Shown: in pieces, positions 5,507 through 11,651 of the stretch
Position numbering within the stretch: the stretch's first letter is position 1
How the letters are laid out: each line of letters starts with the position of its first letter
From: a virus
Reading direction: 5' to 3' (one strand)
DNA: 20,853 nucleotides
Virus record (IMG/VR): IMGVR_UViG_3300030103_001890
Location: 1 to 20,853 of that record
Notes under the pieces: model-generated
What the model saw: the letters and a program-made list of their open reading frames with translations, nothing else
Told to the model about the DNA's origin: nothing
The model's database searches: none
Position numbers and translations under genes: made by a program

Positions 5507-5789
5507 TATTTTTAATTGTTAATTGTTTCCATATTATATCAGCATATAATTTGCGCAAATGCAATAAAGCTATTCTCAGTCCGTTATTCACACCCTCTGT
5601 TAATGCCTCATCAACTATTGCATCATTCTTTTTGTAATCTACTATCAAATTTTCATTTCTCATCTCTTGCTCTTTTAGCTCTGCAATAAGTTGATTGATT
5701 GTTGCCTCAACAAGATCAGCATTGAGGTGTTTCGTTTTTAGCTCTTCTTTTGGATTAAAGAATAAGTTGTTAATTAAATCTTTTGTCAT
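5490..5789 (-). CDS. First gene of the replication operon, unknown (99 aa)
   Basis: The protein is soluble and helical (LKTKHLNADLVEATINQLIA; ELKEQEMRNENL) with no recognised domain. I chose the ATG at 5789. The frame is open further up to a GTG at 5843, but that stretch contains the -35 and -7 promoter elements, so it is untranscribed, and the ATG lies about 20 nt after the -7 box with an A-rich leader (AACTAAAACA). As the first gene after the promoter it would be expressed early and could be a regulator or host-takeover protein, though nothing in the sequence proves that. Confidence 0.68.
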   Translation of the reverse strand: MTKDLINNLFFNPKEELKTKHLNADLVEATINQLIAELKEQEMRNENLIVDYKKNDAIVDEALTEGVNNGLRIALLHLRKLYADIIWKQLTIKNNETND

Positions 5790-5810
5790 TGTTTTAGTTT
5801 TTTGTTTCGA

Positions 5811-5840
5811 CAAATCTAAATACTTTTTTTTAATTGTCAA
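5811..5840 (-). promoter_or_regulatory. Bacteroidota-type promoter for the replication operon
   Basis: On the minus strand, TTG (5840-5838, within TTGACA) is followed after 19 bp by TAGATTTG (5818-5811). This fits the flavobacterial/Bacteroides consensus TTG-N17-23-TAnnTTTG. Transcription would begin a few bases downstream, about 15-20 nt before the ATG at 5789. It lies just past the terminator of the late operon. Confidence 0.75.
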
Positions 5841-5841
5841 C

Positions 5842-5860
5842 ACTTTTTAACAAAAACTTT
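5842..5860. repeat. 19 bp direct repeat, promoter-proximal copy
   Basis: ACTTTTTAACAAAAACTTT at 5842-5860 is identical to the copy at 5985-6003. It ends two bases upstream of the promoter's TTGACA, where an activator, repressor or RNA polymerase alpha subunit could bind. Base composition is extreme, so chance similarity is possible, but 19 identical bases within 160 bp is notable. Confidence 0.65.
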
Positions 5861-5883
5861 CAAAAAAAATGCGTTCTTATCTA

Positions 5884-5908
5884 GTAAATATTTTTGATAA
5901 GTATTTAC
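5884..5908. promoter_or_regulatory. Inverted repeat upstream of the early promoter
   Basis: GTAAATA (5884-5890) and TATTTAC (5902-5908) form a 7 bp inverted repeat with an 11 bp spacer, about 45-70 bp upstream of the promoter. The right arm with its flank (AGTATTTAC, 5900-5908) equals a 9-mer in the AT-rich block of the candidate origin (3962-3970). It could be an operator for a dimeric regulator; in such AT-rich DNA it may also be chance. Confidence 0.35.
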
Positions 5909-5930
5909 ATTTTATAAAAAAATAGCAAAG

Positions 5931-5953
5931 AAAAAGGGAGTATTTCTACTCCC
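5931..5953 (-). terminator. Intrinsic terminator of the late/lysis operon
   Basis: GGGAGTA (5936-5942), loop TTTC, TACTCCC (5947-5953). Read on the minus strand the 7 bp stem with a GAAA tetraloop is followed by TTTTTCTTTG, a proper U-tract. It lies 60 bp after the phosphoesterase stop and about 90 bp before the replication promoter, so it separates the structural/lysis transcript from the replication operon. Confidence 0.88.
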
Positions 5954-5984
5954 TATTCCTACAAAACAATGAAAAACTTTGTTT

Positions 5985-6003
5985 ACTTTTTAACAAAAAC
6001 TTT
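5985..6003. repeat. 19 bp direct repeat, distal copy
   Basis: Second perfect copy of ACTTTTTAACAAAAACTTT, 143 bp from the first, just downstream of the phosphoesterase stop and upstream of the terminator. A third, partial match (GAAAAACTTTG) occurs at 5971-5981. Together they flank the terminator. Confidence 0.65.
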
Positions 6004-6012
6004 GCGAATATA

Positions 6013-7068
6013 TTAAAAAATATGAGTCAAGTGTGCAACTTGTCCGTTTTCTTTTGAATGAATAAAACCCTCAACAGCTTTAGGAGAGCCACAATATCCT
6101 TTTTGATAGTGCCAAGCATCCGTTCCGCTAGGGCTTCTTAAAAATTCTAAAGTACAAGCAATATCATCAAAACTTGTTAGATATTTGAATCGTTGCTTGT
6201 GATGTATATGATGCAAATACCAATATCTATGCTTCGTCTTTGCCCAAAACTTTGGTTTTTCTTGAGCCATTAACAAAGGAAGTGAATTTGTTTTAGCTCC
6301 ATCTCCGTGTGTCAATCCTATCAATGTGCTGTTGTATCTATAATACTTTCGATGTATAGGATCAGCATCAACATAAACAGATTCCGTATTTCTAAACCAA
6401 GACTTCAATGCGTGTGCTAAATGGAATCCACTCATATAGTCGTGATTGCTCATTGAATGCACACAATCAACTGGAGCGATATTCATAAGCATTTCAACAC
6501 ACTCAACATATACCTCAAGAGCTGTTGTGAAGTGGCGATACCATTTGCCAGATGTGTCTTGAATAGTTCCCTTTGTAGTATGTTGAAACGAATCAGTGTG
6601 TAAAATATCGTTCCCTATGCAGAATAAAACCCTATCAATAGAAAAACCCTCAGACTTTGAGATAATGCCTCTAACGCCATCTAAAATGCGTTGTCGAGCA
6701 ATTTTGATATTGTAGTTAGAACCTGTCTCTAATTCGTCAGCATACTTGCCAATATGAACATCAGCAGGGTTTATAACTAAAAGATGTCCGTCTTTGATTT
6801 TAGGATACTCAATAGAAGGGTAAGAAGGTGAGTAATTAGAGATTAAGTCCTCAATACTTTTAAGAAATTCATCTCTTGAGAACTCGTTTGGCTTTGCAAA
6901 GATAGAGAATCGTTTGCTTTTATACCAATAGTGATGAACAGAATTTAAATCAATTCCTGCCTCTTCACATTCTTTTTCTAATAGCTTTCTGTTTTCTTTG
7001 TCTTTTCTAAACTCATCAATCAATCTCCACTCATCCTCAGAAAGTCGATATCTTTTTTGATGTTTCAT
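6013..7068 (-). CDS. Calcineurin-like metallophosphoesterase (351 aa)
   Basis: A predicted DNA-binding or helical N-terminal region (1-95) precedes a metallophosphoesterase fold. The metal-binding motifs appear in order: D103-V-H105, G-N-D at 152-154, S-N-H-D at 207-210 (usual form GNHD), H-G-D-G at 254-257, and H-H-I-H-H at 286-290 (usual form GHxH). Family members use two metal ions to cut phosphodiester bonds; SbcD/Mre11 nucleases belong to this fold. Similar proteins occur in many phages, often near replication genes, and are presumed to be nucleases. Here it is the last gene of the late transcript, after the holin (ATGA overlap). Changes of the first Gly in two motifs are conservative for metal binding. 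Confidence 0.87.
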   Translation of the reverse strand: MKHQKRYRLSEDEWRLIDEFRKDKENRKLLEKECEEAGIDLNSVHHYWYKSKRFSIFAKPNEFSRDEFLKSIEDLISNYSPSYPSIEYPKIKDGHLLVINPADVHIGKYADELETGSNYNIKIARQRILDGVRGIISKSEGFSIDRVLFCIGNDILHTDSFQHTTKGTIQDTSGKWYRHFTTALEVYVECVEMLMNIAPVDCVHSMSNHDYMSGFHLAHALKSWFRNTESVYVDADPIHRKYYRYNSTLIGLTHGDGAKTNSLPLLMAQEKPKFWAKTKHRYWYLHHIHHKQRFKYLTSFDDIACTLEFLRSPSGTDAWHYQKGYCGSPKAVEGFIHSKENGQVAHLTHIF

Positions 7069-7451
7069 TGTTTGTTTTTAACCTTCTCAATGCTACGCCC
7101 TGCGAAGTAAGCTCCGTAGACTGTAATTAAGAGGGTTTGATAGATTGGCTTATATGCCTCATCAATTGTAAAGCCGCCAACATTTCCGTCAAATAATGAC
7201 ATTATCACAAACATTACAGTCAAAAAGATTAACGTCAATGGTCTTATGTTGGCACTTAACCAATGTCCACTTGAAGCATCCGCCTCCCATCTTCTTGTCA
7301 CTTGTTCTTGTGCTGACTTTTCTCCCTCATTAATTATCTTTGTAAGTTCATTTTTGAGAGTCAATTTTTCTTCTTGTGAAGTTACAACTTCATCAATTAT
7401 TTTGTCAGCGTTTCCTAAAAGTTTTGAAAAGAGCGTTGTTAATAAAGCCAT
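7065..7451 (-). CDS. Holin, 3TM (GTA-like) family (128 aa)
   Basis: A helical, charged N-terminal half (1-58) is followed by GHWLSANIRPLTLIFLTVMF, the WL-x-NIRPL signature of the holin family named for gene-transfer-agent release. Hydrophobic segments lie at about 71-87 and 104-118. Such proteins make holes in the inner membrane so that endolysin reaches the cell wall. It directly follows the endolysin (13 nt overlap), forming the lysis pair, and is ATGA-coupled to the phosphoesterase. The third membrane segment suggested by the family name is not obvious here. Confidence 0.82.
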   Translation of the reverse strand: MALLTTLFSKLLGNADKIIDEVVTSQEEKLTLKNELTKIINEGEKSAQEQVTRRWEADASSGHWLSANIRPLTLIFLTVMFVIMSLFDGNVGGFTIDEAYKPIYQTLLITVYGAYFAGRSIEKVKNKQ

Positions 7452-7828
7452 ATTGAGTTCTGTTTTTCTTTGTCCAAATCAACATGAACAAATGTTTTTG
7501 CTATTCCTATTCTAGTAAATCCTGCCTTGACTAAAGAACAAACGATAGCACTTCTCTGGAGTCCGCTATTCACAGCAATATCAACAGCACACCCCTTACA
7601 ATGACTACTATTGTTTGAAGCTTTATATCCACGCTTACGCAGGTCTTTGTTGTAAGCTTGTGAACGATAGCCACTCGTTATTTTGAAAGGCGTTCCTGCT
7701 AGCATTCTAGCTTCGTCTAGTTTATGTAGAAATTCTAAGTCCATTTGTCCACCCTTTGATTTTGGCATTCCGCTTCCTATCTCGTCTGGTGAATCAAACT
7801 CTTGAAAATTAAAATAGTTTAGTTCCAT
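7439..7828 (-). CDS. M15-type peptidoglycan peptidase, endolysin (129 aa)
   Basis: This is a zinc D-Ala-D-Ala carboxypeptidase or endopeptidase of the peptidase M15 type. The family layout is complete: NFQEFDSPDE near the N-terminus, FKITSGYRSQAYN at 48-60, SSHCKGCAVDI with zinc ligands H76 and D83, and FVHVDLD with H115. It is a single catalytic domain without a wall-binding domain, as is common in Gram-negative phages. I use the ATG at 7828 rather than the in-frame ATG at 7840. The 7828 start forms TAATG with the stop of the 27-codon gene before it and matches where family members begin. The 3' end overlaps the holin gene by 13 nt. Confidence 0.9.
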   Translation of the reverse strand: MELNYFNFQEFDSPDEIGSGMPKSKGGQMDLEFLHKLDEARMLAGTPFKITSGYRSQAYNKDLRKRGYKASNNSSHCKGCAVDIAVNSGLQRSAIVCSLVKAGFTRIGIAKTFVHVDLDKEKQNSIWLY

Positions 7829-7911
7829 TATTTTTTGCATAAGTTACAAACTCCAATGCAAACTTTCTTGAATGTTGCATAGTATATAATCTTGCAGAAT
7901 AAATTTCTCAT
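7828..7911 (-). CDS. 27-residue cysteine-containing peptide
   Basis: A very short gene starts as ATGA (7911-7908) on the stop of the 69 aa membrane gene and ends as TAATG on the endolysin start. The peptide (starting MRNLFCKIIYYATFKKVC, ending GVCNLCKK) has four cysteines in 27 residues and is strongly basic. Exact coupling at both ends in the same style as its neighbours supports translation. It could be a small envelope or lysis peptide, or merely a translational relay; function unknown. Confidence 0.5.
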   Translation of the reverse strand: MRNLFCKIIYYATFKKVCIGVCNLCKK

Positions 7912-8117
7912 TTCTTTTGTTTTATAAATTCTAAAATAGTGTCAATTTTGCTTTTGATATATTGCATATCTTTAGCATTATTTTCGTGATATTTTGAAAA
8001 TTGCGAACGAACTTCAATTATGGAAAAAAAGAAGAATTTATAAAGGGCATACAATGATCCGAGTAATAAAATCAATGTCAATCCATATCGTTCAATTAAT
8101 TGTAGTATCTCTTCCAT
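7908..8117 (-). CDS. Membrane-anchored coiled-coil protein, holin-like (69 aa)
   Basis: One membrane segment at about residues 10-32 (YGLTLILLLGSLYALYKFFF) is followed by a charged helical tail (KYHENNAKDMQYIKSKIDTI). The shape resembles small BhlA-like holin-related phage proteins, but no signature settles this. It lies in the lysis cassette, with a TAATG overlap upstream and ATGA overlap downstream. Two other membrane proteins of the same build lie next to it, so it may work with them in envelope disruption. Confidence 0.65.
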   Translation of the reverse strand: MEEILQLIERYGLTLILLLGSLYALYKFFFFSIIEVRSQFSKYHENNAKDMQYIKSKIDTILEFIKQKK

Positions 8118-8335
8118 TATTTACAGCTTTTAATAGTTGCTAATTCCTTTTCTATCTCAACAATCCTGTCCTCACATTCGTTGATAATCTTAATTTTTTT
8201 CTCAAGTCTTTTATCAAGAACAAGAATATCCTCATCAAGTTGTGCAATCTGACTATAAGCAATCCCCATTGTAAATATTATACCTACAATCCAAATAATA
8301 TTACCAACAGATAAAGTCAAATCCTTTTGAATCAT
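8117..8335 (-). CDS. Membrane-anchored coiled-coil protein, spanin-like (72 aa)
   Basis: A hydrophobic N-terminal segment at about 10-27 (VGNIIWIVGIIFTMGIAY) is followed by an uninterrupted heptad-type coiled coil (about 30-70: LDEDILVLDKRLEKKIKIIN onward) ending in a Cys-Lys tail. This is the topology of an i-spanin (Rz type: inner-membrane anchor plus periplasmic coiled coil) or of a small holin accessory. No matching o-spanin lipoprotein was found in another frame. It is coupled by ATGA to the 39 aa gene and by TAATG to the 69 aa gene. Confidence 0.62.
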   Translation of the reverse strand: MIQKDLTLSVGNIIWIVGIIFTMGIAYSQIAQLDEDILVLDKRLEKKIKIINECEDRIVEIEKELATIKSCK

Positions 8336-8451
8336 TTTCCTTGTCCTCTTGAGGGTTTTTTGCGTTGTTTTTTAGAGGTGTTCTTTGAGTGAACTCCTGG
8401 TCTTTTCTTTATAGGCTTTTCTCTATATGTAAAATTAACTCCTTTTGCCAT
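8332..8451 (-). CDS. Small basic phage peptide with RPGVH and RGQGK motifs (39 aa)
   Basis: The peptide starts MAKGVNFTYREKPIKKRPGV, continues with HSKNTSKKQRKK and ends PSRGQGK. I recall the combination KKRPGVHxK...S...K...RGQGK/R from very small proteins in many aquatic phages, so I think this is a member of a widespread, uncharacterised family; the recall is not a database match. It is extremely basic with no hydrophobic core, suggesting nucleic-acid or capsid/tail binding. It begins inside the end of the 56 aa gene (17 nt overlap) and ends with an ATGA overlap with the 72 aa gene. Confidence 0.65.
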   Translation of the reverse strand: MAKGVNFTYREKPIKKRPGVHSKNTSKKQRKKPSRGQGK

Positions 8452-8605
8452 TCTTTTTGTTTTTATATAGTTTCTCTGCTGTATATATAATAGAAAGAAT
8501 CAAAAGAATAATCTTCAAAATCATTTCTATTTGAGTAAAAGTTATTCCCAAAGTAATAACATTGAGAGTCAAAACATCACCGCATTCTTTTATCAAATTT
8601 TTCAT
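8435..8605 (-). CDS. Small membrane protein, possible second holin (56 aa)
   Basis: The gene starts with ATGA (8605-8602) on the stop of the 42 aa gene and ends TAA at 8437-8435. It encodes two hydrophobic stretches, about 11-23 (VLTLNVITLGITF) and 26-43 (IEMILKIILLILSIIYTA), then a basic tail (KLYKNKKNGKRS). The hairpin-like topology and lysis-cassette position suit a small holin or antiholin. No family signature is recognised. Confidence 0.6.
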   Translation of the reverse strand: MKNLIKECGDVLTLNVITLGITFTQIEMILKIILLILSIIYTAEKLYKNKKNGKRS

Positions 8606-8730
8606 TGCTTTGCTTTAATTAGTTCATCAATCTTTTCAATAATCTTTTCTAAAATTGCTACCATTTCTGGAGTTGTTGCTTGTTCAATTTTTATTTCCGC
8701 CTCTTCTAGTATTTCTGTGAGTGTTTTCAT
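8602..8730 (-). CDS. Small helical peptide gene (42 aa)
   Basis: The gene runs from ATG 8730, which overlaps the TAA of the 265 aa structural gene (TAATG), to TGA at 8604-8602. The peptide is almost entirely one amphipathic, charged helix (MKTLTEILEEAEIKIEQATT; VAILEKIIEKIDELIKAK), probably a coiled coil. Function unknown. It starts the chain of tiny genes between tail and lysis genes. Confidence 0.58.
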   Translation of the reverse strand: MKTLTEILEEAEIKIEQATTPEMVAILEKIIEKIDELIKAKQ

Positions 8731-9527
8731 TATGGTAAGGTTGTTTTTAATACAATAGTAAAATTGATGAGCAAAGTATCATCAGTAGTTGTTAATCCTT
8801 TAATCATTGGATAAATAACATCTCCTGCGGAAATTGCATAAGAACGAGTTAAATCTTCAAACTTTGAAGGTCTATTTGTGAAACTGCCACCTGCATTATT
8901 AGCGGAAGAATAAGCCCTCAAAGTCATTGTCATATCCGTATCAGTTCCCCATTGTGGAGTCCCTACAAATAATCCTCCTGCAAAATCTCTGTTTCCGTTT
9001 GAGTTTTTTCCAGAACCTTTCCATCCTATAAGCGTGCAATTATAAGGAACTCTGAATCCAATATGCTGTAAGTTTTTTGGTATTGTTAGTGTTGAGCTGT
9101 CAACTGTTGTTCCTGTCGCGCCAGAGTCTTGTACCCAGTTGTAAAACTGAACACCAAATCCGTGTCCGTATTTCCAATTCTCACTAGTTCCTGCATCACT
9201 CTTTCCTGTGCAATTTAGATACTGATAAGATGTGTAAATCTTTTCCCATTTTTTATCTGAACGATAGGTTACAATACTTCCTGCGGGAATTGTACTTTCT
9301 AATGTAACAGAGCCAAAAAGAATTGTTGTAGCTCCACTTGTCATACTCCTACCAAGTGTAATCTCTGTGATGCTTCCATCTACTCTAGACATTATCACAA
9401 GCTCATCACCAGAATTTGCCAAATCTGTTCCTAGTTGATATATATCAGCACTAGTTACTGCTCCTACTAGTGGTTTGCTTAAAACCGCTATTGCTTCGTT
9501 TGCTACATAATTAAAAAGTGATCCCAT
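8730..9527 (-). CDS. Beta-rich virion protein, possible receptor-binding or tail-fibre protein (265 aa)
   Basis: The protein is rich in Gly, Ser, Thr and Asn with alternating beta-strand patterns. A short N-terminal part (about 1-95) resembles an attachment segment, and a C-terminal domain (about 100-265) contains LTIPKNLQHIGFRVPYNCTL and ends INFTIVLKTTLP. No enzyme motif is visible. Its position just after the tail-tip protein and before the lysis cassette is where phages place tail fibres or receptor-binding proteins, so I infer that role. It starts 3 nt after the preceding stop. Confidence 0.6.
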   Translation of the reverse strand: MGSLFNYVANEAIAVLSKPLVGAVTSADIYQLGTDLANSGDELVIMSRVDGSITEITLGRSMTSGATTILFGSVTLESTIPAGSIVTYRSDKKWEKIYTSYQYLNCTGKSDAGTSENWKYGHGFGVQFYNWVQDSGATGTTVDSSTLTIPKNLQHIGFRVPYNCTLIGWKGSGKNSNGNRDFAGGLFVGTPQWGTDTDMTMTLRAYSSANNAGGSFTNRPSKFEDLTRSYAISAGDVIYPMIKGLTTTDDTLLINFTIVLKTTLP

Positions 9528-9530
9528 ATC

Positions 9531-11651
9531 TTACCAAATATCTTGTGACAACTCGAATCCGCCTGAGCCATATGATTCATCAGCAGCTTCATCGACTAGA
9601 TTTGTTGTTGATCCGTAGTTTATATTAATGAATTGACCTTTCATTTCTCCTTTTGTAGCATTAAAAGTTATTTGATAAGGAGTAAAATCATTCGAATCTA
9701 TACTAAATGAGTTTTTGAAACTAATTAAATTTGTTCCGCTCATTCTTATACTTCCATTGTAAACTCTAGCGCCCTCTTGCTGTCCTACCATTATTTCTTC
9801 CACTAGAATTTTTGTGATATCTCCCGTTGTACCTGTTCCATAACTTTGCCAATCATTATCAGTTCCGTTATTAAAAGTTGATCCGTTAGAAGATGTTCTA
9901 ATGCGTCCCCAACTTTGAGGGGTAGGTCCACTACCTAACATCAACTCTCCTACATCATATTCAGCATTTGAATTTACTATTGTTCCTCCTGGCTTATTTT
10001 CTGATTTAAAAACCTTTTCTGTTGTTTGCTCTCCATCAATTAAATACTTTACATACTGTTCTTCACTAGAATTAAATTGTGAATTTCCCTCAGCATCGAA
10101 AGATATAATATCTCCTGGCGGTGGTGCAAAAATATGTACTCCGTCAATAATACTTTGAATATCCACCGTTCCACTACTAGCAGGAAGTTCAGTTGCGCCA
10201 CTTGTACTATCAACACTTGTAGGATTATAATAAACCCTAGCATAAGCCTCAATAAAAAGAGTTCCATCTTCAGGAACTTCATCTGTTTCAAACTCCATCA
10301 AAGCATTGTAATATCCAACACCATCTGACTGAGTTCCGATTGTTGTTGGATAACCCATATTTAAAGATCCATAAATGTTTCCCGTTCCCCAAACACCACT
10401 AGTATGGTTCGCATAGTAGGTTGTTGATGATCCAACAAGTTTCAGTCTATAATATAAAATCACACCTGCCATTTCATTATTTCCAATGATATTGTTCCAA
10501 GCATTAGTACTACCCAAATATCTTGCCCTCCAAATGTGCCTTACAGAAATGCTTGAACCTGTAAGAGCTGTTACCGATCCTAAATTGATTTGTTCTGGAG
10601 AAGCAGCGCTGTTGGCAACTCCAAAGCCGCCAGGTCCAAATATTCCATTTAACCAATTATTCCAAAGCACAATTGGAGTGCTTAAAGTATTGTAAGACAC
10701 TATGTGATTATAACTAGCTTCTACTTTTTTAAGAAGAGCTAAATTGTCAAACCCACCTCCTGCTAATCTGTTAAAATTACCTTCCGCTACTTTTCTAAAA
10801 GAGTTGCTACCTGAGCTTATCAATGTTCCAGACCTGTTGTAAACTCTAAAAAATTGAGCAGAAGTTAACATTTTTGCATAGTGATTGACTTGTATAAAAT
10901 ACCAACTACCTTCTGCAAGAAACAATCTAGCTCCCCATACTTTGCAAATATCATTTAATACGCTCCAACAATCTTGATAGGTTTCCGTTCCATTATCATT
11001 GAGTGTCCTATAAGCGTTGATTGGATAGATAGCAGAGAATTTCAAAGGATCTTTGTCAGCAGCTCTTGTTGGCATATTGGATGTATCCCAATCAACTAAA
11101 GTAAAAAGCATCCTATCATCTGGCCCAGTTCCTGTTCCCCAATATAATGATGTTCCTGTTGCTTTGAGTATGTTTTGTATAACATTCCTAAAACTATATA
11201 AAATATTTACCGTGTTTGTAATACCCTCATTTAAAGGCAAGTCTTTTAAGTTAGCAAGTCCATCAATTGCAGTTAGCGTTGACTTTCTTGGGAATGATGC
11301 GTCTTGAGTGTCGTTAACATCATTCAAAACATTTCCCACCCAATACTGAACATAGCCATCACCACTTGTTCCTTTTGTAGATATTTTAGCTTGAAAGCGT
11401 TCAGCATCGGCTGTTCTAATATCATCAATAATGGTTTGATCATCAGCACTTGTTATTATGCAAGTAAACTTAACACTTGACGGAATAAGCCCTGTAAATC
11501 TGTCCTCTGTTTTCGTTTCATATTTTAATTGAAATCCATTACTATCAACGTTCCAAGTATCAGGTGTTCCACTAAAATCTGAATCATAAAGTTCAATTTT
11601 CCAAAAACGACCTTGATCGCTTCTAAACTCTGCTGTCTTTCTTATTGCCAT
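9531..11651 (-). CDS. Tail-tip / hub-like minor tail protein (706 aa)
   Basis: This large structural protein follows the tape measure gene (TAATG overlap). The N-terminal part (1-140) begins MAIRKTAEFRSDQGRFWKIE and looks like a beta-rich tail-hub domain. Residues about 225-265 contain DCWSVLNDICKVWGARLFLA then WYFIQVNHY, a pattern I associate with tail proteins of Bacteroidota phages and prophages. The rest (300-706) is Gly/Ser/Thr-rich beta structure with fibre-like composition. By position it combines the roles of distal tail and tail-associated hub proteins. No lytic or protease motif was found. Confidence 0.7.
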   Translation of the reverse strand: MAIRKTAEFRSDQGRFWKIELYDSDFSGTPDTWNVDSNGFQLKYETKTEDRFTGLIPSSVKFTCIITSADDQTIIDDIRTADAERFQAKISTKGTSGDGYVQYWVGNVLNDVNDTQDASFPRKSTLTAIDGLANLKDLPLNEGITNTVNILYSFRNVIQNILKATGTSLYWGTGTGPDDRMLFTLVDWDTSNMPTRAADKDPLKFSAIYPINAYRTLNDNGTETYQDCWSVLNDICKVWGARLFLAEGSWYFIQVNHYAKMLTSAQFFRVYNRSGTLISSGSNSFRKVAEGNFNRLAGGGFDNLALLKKVEASYNHIVSYNTLSTPIVLWNNWLNGIFGPGGFGVANSAASPEQINLGSVTALTGSSISVRHIWRARYLGSTNAWNNIIGNNEMAGVILYYRLKLVGSSTTYYANHTSGVWGTGNIYGSLNMGYPTTIGTQSDGVGYYNALMEFETDEVPEDGTLFIEAYARVYYNPTSVDSTSGATELPASSGTVDIQSIIDGVHIFAPPPGDIISFDAEGNSQFNSSEEQYVKYLIDGEQTTEKVFKSENKPGGTIVNSNAEYDVGELMLGSGPTPQSWGRIRTSSNGSTFNNGTDNDWQSYGTGTTGDITKILVEEIMVGQQEGARVYNGSIRMSGTNLISFKNSFSIDSNDFTPYQITFNATKGEMKGQFININYGSTTNLVDEAADESYGSGGFELSQDIW

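Noticed and set aside
5790-5843. Extending the first early gene upstream to GTG 5843
   Set aside because: The stretch contains the -35 and -7 promoter elements and would not be transcribed from that promoter.
10049-10291. 80-codon minus-strand frame inside the 706 aa tail gene
   Set aside because: It is an out-of-frame Leu/Phe-rich shadow within a continuous structural gene.
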